Below, piece after piece: positions 1 to 6,938 of a stretch of DNA of 11,233 bases (position 1 is the stretch's first letter; every line of letters starts with the position of its first letter). Below the pieces are notes generated by a model that saw only the letters and a list, made by a program, of their open reading frames with translations, made no database searches and was not told where the DNA came from. Origin of the DNA: DATDAH01 sp036525535 (GTDB taxonomy: Bacteria; Actinomycetota; Acidimicrobiia; Acidimicrobiales; DATDAH01); assembly GCA_036525535.1 (NCBI GenBank), contig DATDAH010000306.1:1-11233 (forward strand), given 5' to 3'. Both the position numbers and the translations under genes were made by a program.

Positions 1-480
1 GAGCGCCTGTTCTGGCAGCTCCCCGGGGTGCTCAGCACCGCGGTGGGGTATGCCGGCGGGAGCACGCCGAACCCCACCTATGAGGAGGTGTGCTCCGGCA
101 TGACCGGCCACACCGAGGTCGTCCTCGTCGTGTTCGACCCGAAGGTGGTCAGCCGGGAGGCCGTCCTGAAGGTGTTCTGGGAGGGTCACAACCCGACCCA
201 GGGCATGCGCCAGGGCAACGATCGGGGAACCCAGTACCGGTCGGCGATCTACACGGCCGATGACGCCCAGCAGGCCGCGGCCGAGGCGTCCCGGGACCGC
301 TTCCAGGCCGTGCTGAACGAGTCCGGCTTCGGCGAGATCACCACCGAGATCCGCCCGGCCGGCGAGTTCTTCTACGCCGAGGACTACCACCAGCAGTACC
401 TGGCCAAGGTCCCCAACGGCTACTGCGGTCTCGGCGGCACCGGCGTCAGCTGCCCCATCGGCGTCGCCTCCACCGACTGA
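1..480 (+). CDS. msrA: Peptide methionine sulfoxide reductase MsrA (5'-truncated by window edge)
   Basis: MsrA reduces the S-epimer of methionine sulfoxide, free or in proteins, back to methionine, a cytoplasmic oxidative-damage repair function recycled by thioredoxin. The frame is open from base 1, and 159 residues are visible. Signature blocks in order are GYAGG (16-20), NPTYEEVCSG (24-33) followed by TGHTEVV, GNDRGTQYRSAIY (72-84) and the AEDYHQQYL block (126-134). The C-terminus has YCGLGGTGVSCP (141-152), with Cys142 and Cys151 as likely resolving cysteines. The catalytic Cys normally lies in a GCFWG motif a few residues before ERLFW, the first residues visible here, so it should sit just upstream of the window. 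A GTG at 28 is in frame, but it lies after conserved N-terminal sequence and is not the start. The TGA stop is at 478-480. The family assignment is secure; only the 5' end is missing. Confidence 0.95.
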   Translation, partial: ERLFWQLPGVLSTAVGYAGGSTPNPTYEEVCSGMTGHTEVVLVVFDPKVVSREAVLKVFWEGHNPTQGMRQGNDRGTQYRSAIYTADDAQQAAAEASRDRFQAVLNESGFGEITTEIRPAGEFFYAEDYHQQYLAKVPNGYCGLGGTGVSCPIGVASTD

Positions 481-482
481 CA

Positions 483-579
483 CTTCGCTCCGGGGTCCAG
501 CCAGGTCCTACGCTGCGCAGCGGAGCGGAGCAGCTCGGAGGACTCCCCTGATCGGCGAAGCCGGCGCAGCGGAGCGAAG
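483..579. repeat. Inverted pair of the repeat's CGGAGCGAAG segment
   Basis: CTTCGCTCCG at 483-492, three bases after the msrA stop codon, is the exact reverse complement of CGGAGCGAAG at 570-579 (copy A) and 637-646 (copy B). Between them is a perfect 12-base palindrome, CGCTGCGCAGCG (511-522). Transcripts leaving msrA could therefore fold a 10-bp stem closing an approximately 77-base loop, or a longer version using copy B. This could act as a terminator or RNA-stabilising structure, but no U-tract follows and the role is inferred. Confidence 0.6.
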
Positions 580-661
580 CAATGCAACGGAGCGGAGCGG
601 CTCGGAGGACTCCCCTGATCGGCGAAGCCGGCGCAGCGGAGCGAAGCAAGGCAACGGAGCG
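534..661. repeat. Two-copy 67-bp direct tandem repeat
   Basis: Copy A begins at 534 and copy B at 601, both with CTCGGAGGACTCCCCTGATC. Over 534-594 versus 601-661 I count one mismatch (T583 against G650). The shared sequence continues with a small hairpin CGGC-GAA-GCCG (553-563 and 620-630), then GCGCAGCGGAGCGAAGCAA and GCAACGGAGCG. The end of a related degenerate unit (GCGCAGCGGAGCGGAGCAG) lies just before copy A at 515-533. The period of 67 is not a multiple of three, and the antisense open frames across it read the two copies in different frames, so it is unlikely to be coding. It fills the msrA to oxidoreductase gap. Probably a dispersed intergenic repeat of this genome, but that cannot be tested from one window. 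Confidence 0.85.
656..659 (+). promoter_or_regulatory. Ribosome binding site GGAG supplied by the tandem repeat
   Basis: GGAG at 656-659 lies 7 bases before the ATG at 667. It is part of the terminal ACGGAGCG of repeat copy B (up to 661), so the repeat boundary falls between the Shine-Dalgarno site and the start codon. It supports the ATG at 667 as the start. Confidence 0.6.
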
Positions 662-666
662 TTGAC

Positions 667-1677
667 ATGAAGTTGGGCATGACGTGGGGGTACTGGGGGC
701 AACGGCCGCCGCCCGACATCGCGGGGGTGAGCCAGGAGGCCGAGCGGCTCGGCTTCGACTCCATCTGGACGGCCGAGGCCTGGGGCTCGGACGCCTTCAC
801 GCCCCTGGCCTGGATCGCGGCCCACACCGAGCGAGTGCGCCTCGGTACTGCGGTCGTGCAGCTGGCGGCCCGGACGCCGACGGCGACCGCCATGCACGCC
901 CTGACCCTGGACCACCTGTCCAACGGCCGCCTCATCCTCGGTCTCGGTGTGTCCGGGCCCCAGGTGGTCGAGGGCTGGTACGGCCGGCCGTCGAACAAGC
1001 CTCTGGCCCGGACCCGGGAGTACGTGGAGATCATCCGACGGGCCATCGCCCGCGAGGAGCCGGTCGAGTTCGACGGCGAGTTCTTCCAGCACCCGTATCG
1101 GGGTGAGGGGTCGGTGGGCCTGGGCAAGGCCCTCAAGCCGATCACCCACCCGCTGCGTCGCGAGATCCCGATCTTCCTCGGGGCCGAGGGCCCGAAGAAC
1201 GTGACCCAGACGGCCGAGATCGCCGACGGCTGGCTACCGCTCTACTACTCGCCCTACCGCCAGGAGGTCTACGCCGATCAGCTGGCTGGGGCCAAGGACG
1301 GCTTCGAGATCACGGCCATGGCGACGATGATCGTCACCGACGACATCGAGGCCGGCCTGGCCCCGGTGAAGGCCATGCTCGGCTTCTACATCGGGGGCAT
1401 GGGGGCCAAGGGCCAGAACTACCACACGAAGCTCATGCAGCGGATGGGCTACGAGGCCGAGGCCCTGAAGGTCCAGGAGCTGTTCTTCGAGGGCCGGCGG
1501 GACGAGGCCATCGCCGCCGTGCCGAGCGCCTTCGCCGACGAGATCAGCCTGGTCGGCCCCATCGAACGGATCCGGGACCGTGTCGCGGCCTGGGAGGACA
1601 GCCCGGTGACCACGATCCTGGTGCACGGTGGCGACGTCGAGGGCCTGCGCCACGCCGCCGAGGCCGTGCTGGGTTAA
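667..1677 (+). CDS. LLM class F420-dependent oxidoreductase, Rv3520c-like
   Basis: Encodes 336 residues of a bacterial luciferase-like (alpha/beta)8 barrel. The family transfers hydride between a deazaflavin (F420) or FMN and an organic substrate; the substrate here is unknown. Family features visible are the beta1 start MKLGMTWGYWG, the GFDSIWTAEAWGSDAFTPLAW block (29-49), ERVRLGTAVVQLAARTP (55-71), DHLSNGRLILGLGVS (82-96) and the late TTILVHGGD strand. The overall layout resembles mycobacterial Rv3520c, recognised from memory rather than by alignment. Length is normal for the group. The start ATG has GGAG 7 bases upstream inside repeat copy B. The gene is convergent with the M28-fold gene and overlaps it by four bases at the palindrome GGTTAACC. 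The nearby CYP142-like P450 strengthens the Rv3520c comparison and suggests a role in oxidation of a steroid or lipid. F420 rather than FMN as cofactor is an inference from the subfamily. Confidence 0.87.
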   Translation: MKLGMTWGYWGQRPPPDIAGVSQEAERLGFDSIWTAEAWGSDAFTPLAWIAAHTERVRLGTAVVQLAARTPTATAMHALTLDHLSNGRLILGLGVSGPQVVEGWYGRPSNKPLARTREYVEIIRRAIAREEPVEFDGEFFQHPYRGEGSVGLGKALKPITHPLRREIPIFLGAEGPKNVTQTAEIADGWLPLYYSPYRQEVYADQLAGAKDGFEITAMATMIVTDDIEAGLAPVKAMLGFYIGGMGAKGQNYHTKLMQRMGYEAEALKVQELFFEGRRDEAIAAVPSAFADEISLVGPIERIRDRVAAWEDSPVTTILVHGGDVEGLRHAAEAVLG

Positions 1678-3017
1678 CCGCTGACCGCCCGGAGGTCCGC
1701 TGCGGTCCGGCCGCGGAGGGATTCGACGATCCGCACGGTGGCCCGGCCGACGGGCTCGAGGCTGCCGACGTGGACCTTGTCGATCGTGTCGGCCGAGTCG
1801 AACAGGTACATCGGGGCGGTCAGGAAGTTGACCAACGGCACCCCTTCGACGTGGAAGAAGCCACCGTCGGTCGTGGGGTGCGGGCCGAAGATGTCCGGGC
1901 GAAGGACCAGGGAGCGACGCAGGTCCTCGGCCTCCAGTGCGCCCTGGACGCTCGCCTCCAGCTCGGGCTCCTGGGTCGTGAACCACCAGCGCACCTCGGG
2001 CTCGCCGGTCGGCTCGAGGCCGCCGCGGCCGTCACCCCGGACCTCGTTGGCGGTGTGTTCGAGGTGGATCTCGAGGACGACGTCGCCGAGCAGGTCCTGG
2101 TGGGCGTCGATGAAGCCCCGGGTGCCGGCGCCGTGCACCATGTGCCCGGTCGTCAGCAGGAACAGCAGGTTGTGGGGCCGCTCCTCGGCGGGCACCGAGG
2201 CCCAGTGGGTGGCCTGGGCCAGGACCATGGCGATGCCGCTGCCGTCCTCCACCGCTGACGCCCAGGGAGCGTCGTGATGGGAGGCGATGATCACCCACTC
2301 GGCGGAGGCGCCCGGGAGCGTGCCGATGACGTTGTGGGCCGCCACCTCCTGGCGGCGGGCGTCGACGTCCAGGCGCCCGGTGACCGGTCCGGCGTCGAGC
2401 AGTCGGTCCAGCTCGGCGCCGCTCGATCGGCTCAGCCACAGCCCGCTGATCGCCCGCGCCATGCCGTCGTAGGGCACGTAGTAGTCACACGTGTCCCACG
2501 GGGCATCGAGCACGCCGACCCAGCCGGCCGCGCCCCCGGCCATCGCCGGCTCGGCCACCTCCTGGAAGCGAGGGCCGAACGGGAGGATCTGCACGAGGTC
2601 GGTGAAGTCGTCGTCGGGGTCGTGGAAGGACGTGGCCATGGTCCGCAGGAGGGACAGGGGCGCGGCGCTGAGCGCCACCGTCTCGAGGGCGATGACCCCG
2701 GTGGCGTCGTCGCCCTCGTTGAAGCGCACGACCGGCGCCTCCAGGCCGTCGGCCGGCGCGGTGTGGGGGAGGGCCAGGCCCGGGAGCGTGATGCCCTCGT
2801 CCGGACGGCCGTCGGGCCAAGCCGTCAAGGTGGCGTGCTCGGACTGCCAGTGGGGGACCGGTACCGGTTCCTGACGGACGTCGTCCAATCCGATGGCCTG
2901 GAAGTGCTCTTCGCACCAGTCGGCCACGGCCTGGTCCTGTGGCGAACCCGGCCGACGGATGCCGAAGGCCAGGACGGCGTCTATCCAGGCCATCTGCGTG
3001 GCCCCGTCGGGGATCAC
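1674..3017 (-). CDS. M28-family peptidase-like protein with PA-type insertion and substituted active site
   Basis: Encodes 447 residues with the layout of M28 zinc aminopeptidases. An N-terminal segment (about 10-60) is followed by a PA-like insertion (about 95-220, including AGGAAGWVGVLDAP at 160-173) and an M28 core from about 225 (HNVIGTLPG, then WVIIASHHDAPW at 241-252). The first ligand motif HxD is kept as H247-H248-D249. Other catalytic positions look changed. The usual bridging Asp before the SG dipeptide reads AVEDGSG (255-261). The usual Glu-Glu pair reads GHMVHGAGTR (291-300), with His-Met in place of Glu-Glu. The usual late His reads FDSADTIDKV (406-415). The protein may be inactive, or have a different metal chemistry. 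There is no clear signal peptide, so it is probably cytoplasmic. The GTG start overlaps the stop of the upstream dehydrogenase (GTGA, 3014-3017), implying coupling; an ATG at 2993 is an alternative. The fold is fairly sure, the activity is not. Confidence 0.75.
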   Translation of the reverse strand: MIPDGATQMAWIDAVLAFGIRRPGSPQDQAVADWCEEHFQAIGLDDVRQEPVPVPHWQSEHATLTAWPDGRPDEGITLPGLALPHTAPADGLEAPVVRFNEGDDATGVIALETVALSAAPLSLLRTMATSFHDPDDDFTDLVQILPFGPRFQEVAEPAMAGGAAGWVGVLDAPWDTCDYYVPYDGMARAISGLWLSRSSGAELDRLLDAGPVTGRLDVDARRQEVAAHNVIGTLPGASAEWVIIASHHDAPWASAVEDGSGIAMVLAQATHWASVPAEERPHNLLFLLTTGHMVHGAGTRGFIDAHQDLLGDVVLEIHLEHTANEVRGDGRGGLEPTGEPEVRWWFTTQEPELEASVQGALEAEDLRRSLVLRPDIFGPHPTTDGGFFHVEGVPLVNFLTAPMYLFDSADTIDKVHVGSLEPVGRATVRIVESLRGRTAADLRAVSG

Positions 3018-4222
3018 TCCAGGAGGTCCCGGGTGATCTCGTCGACCGTGGTGGCGCCGACCAGGGCCATCGTGCGCCGTACGCCGGCGTCGAGCAGGCC
3101 GAGCATGTGGTCCACACCCCGCTCGCCGCCTGCGCCCAACGCGTAGAAGTGGACCCGGCCGGCCATGACCGCCTTGGCCCCGAGGGCCACGGCCTTGACG
3201 ACGTCGCTACCGCGCCGGACCCCACCGTCGCAGATGACCTCGAGCCGGTCGCCCACGGCCTGGACGACGGGTTCGACCAGGTCCAGGGTGGCGGGGGCGG
3301 TGTCCAGCTGCCGGCCGCCGTGGTTCGAGAGGGCAACGGCCTCGATGCCTACGTCGGCCGCGATCTCGGCGTCGGCCACGCTCTGGATGCCCTTGATGAC
3401 CAGGGGGCCGTCCCAGATCGAGCGCAGCCATTCGACGTCGGGCCAGGACAGCGACGGGTCGAACTGGCCGTTGATGTAGTCGGCCAGCGAGACGGCGTCG
3501 GACCCGTCGCCCACGTCCTTGCCGGCCACGTTGGCGAACACGATCGGCTCGGCCCGGACGAAGGCCCACGTCCACCCCGGGTGGAGCGCACCGTCGACGA
3601 TCGTGCCCAGGCCGATCTTGGGGGGCAGCGTGAAGCCCCGGCGGATGTCCCGCTCCCGCCGACCGAGGACGGCGGTGTCGACGGTCAGGGTGATGGCCTC
3701 GTACCCCGACGCCTTCGTGCGCTCGACCAGCTCCTTGACCAGCCCCCGGTCCCGGAAGACGTAGAGCTGGAACCACTTGGGGCCGGGGTTGACGGCCGCG
3801 ATCTCCTCGATGGAGCGGGTGCCGATGGTGGACAGCGTGTAGGGGACCCCGACCTTGGCCGCAGCCCGGGCCACCGCCAGCTCGCCCTCGGGGTCGGCGA
3901 TGCGGGCGAAGCCGGTGGGGGCGAGGACGAGGGGGAGCGGGATCGGCCGGCCGAGCAGCGTGGTGGACGGGTCGACGTTGCTGACGTCCTTCAGCACCCG
4001 GGGGCGGAACGTGCGCCGGCGGTAGGCCTCGGTGTTGGCGCCGTAGGTGCGCTCGTCCTCGGCGCCCCCGTCGATGTAGTCGAAGACCCCCTGGGGCAGC
4101 CGCCGCTGGGCGATCCGACGCAGGTCGTCGACGTCAGCGGCCTTGGCCAGCCGCCGCACGACGGGATCGAACTCGAGCGGCTTGAACCGGATGACCGACT
4201 TGAGCGTCTGGTACATGCCCAC
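3014..4222 (-). CDS. FMN-dependent alpha-hydroxyacid dehydrogenase, LldD2-like
   Basis: Encodes 402 residues of the FMN-linked glycolate oxidase / L-lactate dehydrogenase TIM-barrel family, which oxidises L-2-hydroxyacids to 2-oxoacids. Family residues are all present: Tyr49 in FDYIDGGAEDE (47-57), APTGF (101-105), Tyr153 in FQLYVFRDR (151-159), TVDT (180-183), Lys277 in VIKGIQ, and the catalytic SNHGGRQLD (299-307, His301 and Arg304). The FMN phosphate segment CDGGVRRGSD (331-340) and AGRVHFYALGAGGE (354-367) follow. The sequence resembles M. tuberculosis LldD2 (Rv1872c) more than mycofactocin MftD as far as I recall, so L-lactate is the default substrate, but another hydroxyacid from this catabolic cluster is possible. 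The GTG start at 4222 is preferred because a -10-like TACCCT lies 8 bases upstream; the ATG at 4216 is an alternative. The gene is divergent from the P450, and its stop overlaps the start of the M28-like gene. Confidence 0.9.
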   Translation of the reverse strand: MGMYQTLKSVIRFKPLEFDPVVRRLAKAADVDDLRRIAQRRLPQGVFDYIDGGAEDERTYGANTEAYRRRTFRPRVLKDVSNVDPSTTLLGRPIPLPLVLAPTGFARIADPEGELAVARAAAKVGVPYTLSTIGTRSIEEIAAVNPGPKWFQLYVFRDRGLVKELVERTKASGYEAITLTVDTAVLGRRERDIRRGFTLPPKIGLGTIVDGALHPGWTWAFVRAEPIVFANVAGKDVGDGSDAVSLADYINGQFDPSLSWPDVEWLRSIWDGPLVIKGIQSVADAEIAADVGIEAVALSNHGGRQLDTAPATLDLVEPVVQAVGDRLEVICDGGVRRGSDVVKAVALGAKAVMAGRVHFYALGAGGERGVDHMLGLLDAGVRRTMALVGATTVDEITRDLLE

Positions 4223-4227
4223 TGCGC

Positions 4228-4248
4228 CCGAGGGTACCCACGCCTCGG
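4228..4248. promoter_or_regulatory. Candidate operator: inverted repeat CCGAGG-N9-CCTCGG
   Basis: Perfect 6-bp arms at 4228-4233 and 4243-4248, separated by nine bases, lie in the 50-bp divergent gap between the dehydrogenase (start 4222) and the P450 (start 4273). The palindrome GGGTACCC (4232-4239) sits inside it, and it covers the -10-like TACCCT of the dehydrogenase. Position and size fit a dimeric repressor site, but short GC-rich inverted repeats arise often by chance in such DNA. Confidence 0.3.
4231..4236 (-). promoter_or_regulatory. Putative -10 element TACCCT for the dehydrogenase / M28-like operon
   Basis: TACCCT (TANNNT class) on the minus strand ends 8 bases before the GTG at 4222. 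No good -35 and no Shine-Dalgarno sequence are visible, which fits a leaderless mRNA starting at or very near the GTG. Prediction from pattern only. Confidence 0.3.
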
Positions 4249-4272
4249 CGGGCGGTCCGAACCGGCCAGACT

Positions 4273-5442
4273 GTGACGATGCACGACGGAGTGCGCCCCA
4301 CCATCGACCTGTGTGATCCCGAGTTCTACCGCTCGGCGGGGATGCACGAGGCCTTCACCTGGATGCGGGCGAACGAGCCCGTGTACCGCGATGAGGCCAA
4401 CGGGCTGTGGGCGGTGACCCGGCACGCCGACCTGCTCGACGTCGAGCGGCGCTCGGACGTGTTCGTCTCGGGCCGGGGCTACCGCCGGCGCTGGGAGCCG
4501 TCGGAGAACAACATGATCGCCTCCGACGACCCCGTCCACCAGCAGCAACGGCGACTGGTGTCCCGAGGGTTCACGCCCAAGGCCGTCCGTCGCCACGAGG
4601 ACGTGCTGGCCGAGCTCATCGACGAGCTCCTCGATCCGATCGACGGCGAGGTCGAGGTCGTCGACGCGCTGGCGGCCCAGCTCCCGGCCCGGATGACGGC
4701 CCGGCTCCTCGGCTTCCCGGAGGAGAACTGGCGGGAGGTCAAGAGCTGGTCGGAGCGCCTCATGCGCCTCGACGCCCAATTCGAGGACCCGGCGATCGAG
4801 ATGGCCGTCGGCCTGGCCTGCATGGAGTTCAACCAGCAGCTCATGGAGATGGTCCCGGCCCGACGGGAGTGCCCGGTGGACGACCTCGTGTCGGCGTGGG
4901 CCAACGCCTACGAGCACGACAAGGTCTTCAACGAGACCGGCCTGTTCATCGCCGGCGGGGCCGAGACGACCCGGACCGCCATCGCCCACGGCCTGCGGGC
5001 CTTCGCCGACCACCCCGACCAGTGGGACCGACTGGCCAAGGAGCCCGACCTCGTGCCCACCGCGGTGGACGAGGTCATCCGCTGGGTCACGCCGCTCAAC
5101 AACTTCTTCCGCACCGCCGTCGAGGACTCGACGATCGGAGCGCAGGACGTGGCTGACGGCGACCGGGTGATCCTGCTCTACCCCTCGGCCAACCGGGACG
5201 AGGCCGTGTTCGAGGACCCCTTCACCTTCGACACCACCCGCAGGCCCAACCCCCACGTGGCCTTCGGCTACGGCACCCACTTCTGCATCGGGGCCAACTT
5301 CGCCAAGTACGAGCTGGTCATGCTCTTCGCCGCGCTGACCCGCCGGTTCACCGCCCCCGAGGTCATCACGGAGCCCGACGTCGAGCCCAACATCTTCGCG
5401 AGGGCCGTCCGCACCTTCGACCTCTCCCTCACCCCCCGCTGA
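4273..5442 (+). CDS. Cytochrome P450, CYP142-like
   Basis: Encodes 389 residues of a soluble class I bacterial cytochrome P450 monooxygenase, which needs ferredoxin and reductase partners not found in this window. Diagnostic motifs are the I-helix AGGAETTR (227-234), the ExxR motif Glu267-Arg270, a PERF-region equivalent near PFTFDTTRRPNPH (316-328) and the heme loop FGYGTHFCIG (331-340), with Cys338 as the heme thiolate ligand. The N-terminus (DPEFYRSAGMHEAFTWMRANEPVYRD) and the AFGYGTHFCIG region resemble mycobacterial CYP142, which oxidises the cholesterol side chain at C26/27. This is a comparison from memory, and CYP125/CYP124-type alternatives remain open. The GTG at 4273 is followed two codons later by an ATG (4279); neither has a clear Shine-Dalgarno sequence, so the start is uncertain by two residues. 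The 3' end converges on the acyl-CoA synthetase with 24 bases between stop codons. Confidence 0.93.
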   Translation: MTMHDGVRPTIDLCDPEFYRSAGMHEAFTWMRANEPVYRDEANGLWAVTRHADLLDVERRSDVFVSGRGYRRRWEPSENNMIASDDPVHQQQRRLVSRGFTPKAVRRHEDVLAELIDELLDPIDGEVEVVDALAAQLPARMTARLLGFPEENWREVKSWSERLMRLDAQFEDPAIEMAVGLACMEFNQQLMEMVPARRECPVDDLVSAWANAYEHDKVFNETGLFIAGGAETTRTAIAHGLRAFADHPDQWDRLAKEPDLVPTAVDEVIRWVTPLNNFFRTAVEDSTIGAQDVADGDRVILLYPSANRDEAVFEDPFTFDTTRRPNPHVAFGYGTHFCIGANFAKYELVMLFAALTRRFTAPEVITEPDVEPNIFARAVRTFDLSLTPR

Positions 5443-5466
5443 CGGTTCTGATCCAGTTCGGTCCGG

Positions 5467-6930
5467 TCAGCCGGACTCGGCGGCGGCGAGGGAGCGGCGG
5501 TCGAGCTTCTGCATGGCCGTGAGCGGGAGGGCATCGACCAGGCGGAGGGCCTCGGGCAGCTTGTGGGCGGACAGGCGCCGGCGGGCGAATGCTCGCAGGT
5601 CGTCCAGCGACGGTGGCTCGTCGGCCCGGCGGGGCACGACCACGGCGACGCCGATCTCGCCCATGACGTCGTCGGGGCGGGGGACGACCGCCACCTCGGC
5701 TACGGCCGGGTGCTCGGACAGGACGGCCTCGACCTCGAGGGGATAGACGTTGTAGCCGCCTCGGATGAACAGCTCCTTGGCCCGGCCGGTGAGTACGAGG
5801 CAACCCGCCTGGTCCAGGTAGCCCAGGTCGCCGGAGACGAGCCAGCCGTCCCGCAAGGCCGTCGCGGTGGCCGTCGGGTCACGCCAGTAGCCGGCCATGA
5901 CGCAAGGGGAGCGCAGGCAGACCTCGCCCACGTCACCGTCGGCCACCGGGCGCCCGTCGCCGTCTCGGATCGACAGCTCGACGGGCGGTCGGGGCCGCCC
6001 CACGGTGTAGAGCGCCTCCGACTCGGGGGCGTCGAAGGCCGTGCCGGTGCCCACCCCCCCGCACTCCGTGGACGAGTAGCGGATCGAATAGGCGGCGCCG
6101 AAGCGCTCCCGAGCCTCGTGCACCAGCGCCGGTGGCGACGGCGCCGCCCCGACGATGATCGACTGGACGCACGACAGGTCCCGCTGGTCGAAGTCGGGCT
6201 CTCGCAGGAGCAGGGCGATCTGGGGGGCCACGCCGCCCACGGACGGGACCCGGTGGGTCTCGATCTGGTCGAGCACCGCCTCGGCCCGCCAATGGTCGAG
6301 CAGGAGTTGGGTGGTGCCCAGGCGCAGGTACCAGGCCAGCTTGGTCATGAACCCGATGTGGGCGAACTGGGTCGAGGCCAGCATCGGCCCGCCCCCGCCC
6401 CAGGCGTCGCCGACGTCCGCCGCGGTGATGGCCGCGATCTGACGGGCCCGGAACTCGGCTCCCCGAGGGCGCCCGGTGGTGCCGGAGGTCAGCACGATCG
6501 CCACCGGCCGCTCGGCGTCGTCGGGCAGCGCGGGTGGCGCCTCGCCCGCCACCCGAAGCTGCTCGATCGCGGCCGCGTCGTCGAGCACGAGGTCCGGGCC
6601 GACGACCTCGAGGGCCGTGGCCCGCTCGGCGTCGGTCAACCGCGGGTTGACCCCGGCCGTCACCGCCCCGACCTTGGCCAGGGCGGCGTAGGCGACCACG
6701 TACTCCGGGGTCGACGACATCGTGAGCGCGACCACCGCCCCGAGCCCGATGCCTCGTCGGCTGAGCCCGACGGCCACCCCGTCGGACCGCCGGTCGAGAT
6801 CGACGTAGCTGACCGGCGTCCCGTCGGCCGCCAGCAGCGCCGGGTGGTCGCCGAAGCGCCGCGCCGCCTCGGGGACGACCGTGTCGAGCACGCCGAGAGT
6901 CTGCCCGCCCCCCGTCGAAGGTTCGGCAAT
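5467..6930 (-). CDS. AMP-forming acyl-CoA synthetase (FadD-type ANL superfamily), probable ATT start
   Basis: Encodes 487 residues from the proposed start. ANL enzymes adenylate a carboxylic acid and then form its CoA thioester. Motifs present are A3 TSGTTGRPRG (148-157, with Arg in place of the usual second-half Lys), A5 YSSTE (285-289), A7 SGDLG (366-370), hinge/A8 GRAKELFIRGGYNVYPLEVE (382-401) and A10 LTAMQKLDR (470-478, Lys475 the likely adenylation lysine). Substrate is unknown; the P450 and oxidoreductase neighbours suggest a steroid side-chain, fatty or aromatic acid. Conserved-looking N-terminal sequence (TLGVLDTVVPEAARRFGDHPAL) needs a start near here. The ATT at 6930 has AGGAG at 6943-6939, 8 bases upstream. 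The nearest ordinary in-frame start is the GTG at 6891 (474 residues), with no good Shine-Dalgarno site. The open frame continues upstream to 7518 only through sequence antisense to the next gene, and that part is not real coding. The gene is divergent from the luciferase-like gene at 7024. Confidence 0.88.
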   Translation of the reverse strand: MAEPSTGGGQTLGVLDTVVPEAARRFGDHPALLAADGTPVSYVDLDRRSDGVAVGLSRRGIGLGAVVALTMSSTPEYVVAYAALAKVGAVTAGVNPRLTDAERATALEVVGPDLVLDDAAAIEQLRVAGEAPPALPDDAERPVAIVLTSGTTGRPRGAEFRARQIAAITAADVGDAWGGGGPMLASTQFAHIGFMTKLAWYLRLGTTQLLLDHWRAEAVLDQIETHRVPSVGGVAPQIALLLREPDFDQRDLSCVQSIIVGAAPSPPALVHEARERFGAAYSIRYSSTECGGVGTGTAFDAPESEALYTVGRPRPPVELSIRDGDGRPVADGDVGEVCLRSPCVMAGYWRDPTATATALRDGWLVSGDLGYLDQAGCLVLTGRAKELFIRGGYNVYPLEVEAVLSEHPAVAEVAVVPRPDDVMGEIGVAVVVPRRADEPPSLDDLRAFARRRLSAHKLPEALRLVDALPLTAMQKLDRRSLAAAESG

Positions 6931-6938
6931 GGTCGACT

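Noticed and set aside
446..649. Minus-strand short frames over the tandem repeat encoding repeated peptides such as CAGFADQGSPPS
   Set aside because: The repeat period of 67 is not a multiple of three, so the copies are read in different frames; no ribosome binding site or family resemblance.
481..666. CRISPR array
   Set aside because: Only two directly abutting 67-bp units, no unique spacers and no cas genes nearby.
662..667. TTGACA matching a -35 consensus
   Set aside because: It overlaps the ATG start of the oxidoreductase, and no -10 site could serve that gene; coincidental within ...GTTGACATG.
2939..4276. Plus-strand 445-residue open frame
   Set aside because: Antisense to the LldD2-like dehydrogenase, whose catalytic motifs are complete; no domain visible in the translated shadow.
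5443..5466. Bidirectional terminator between the convergent P450 and acyl-CoA synthetase
   Set aside because: Only 24 bases lie between the stops, and no stable stem-loop or T-tract is visible there.
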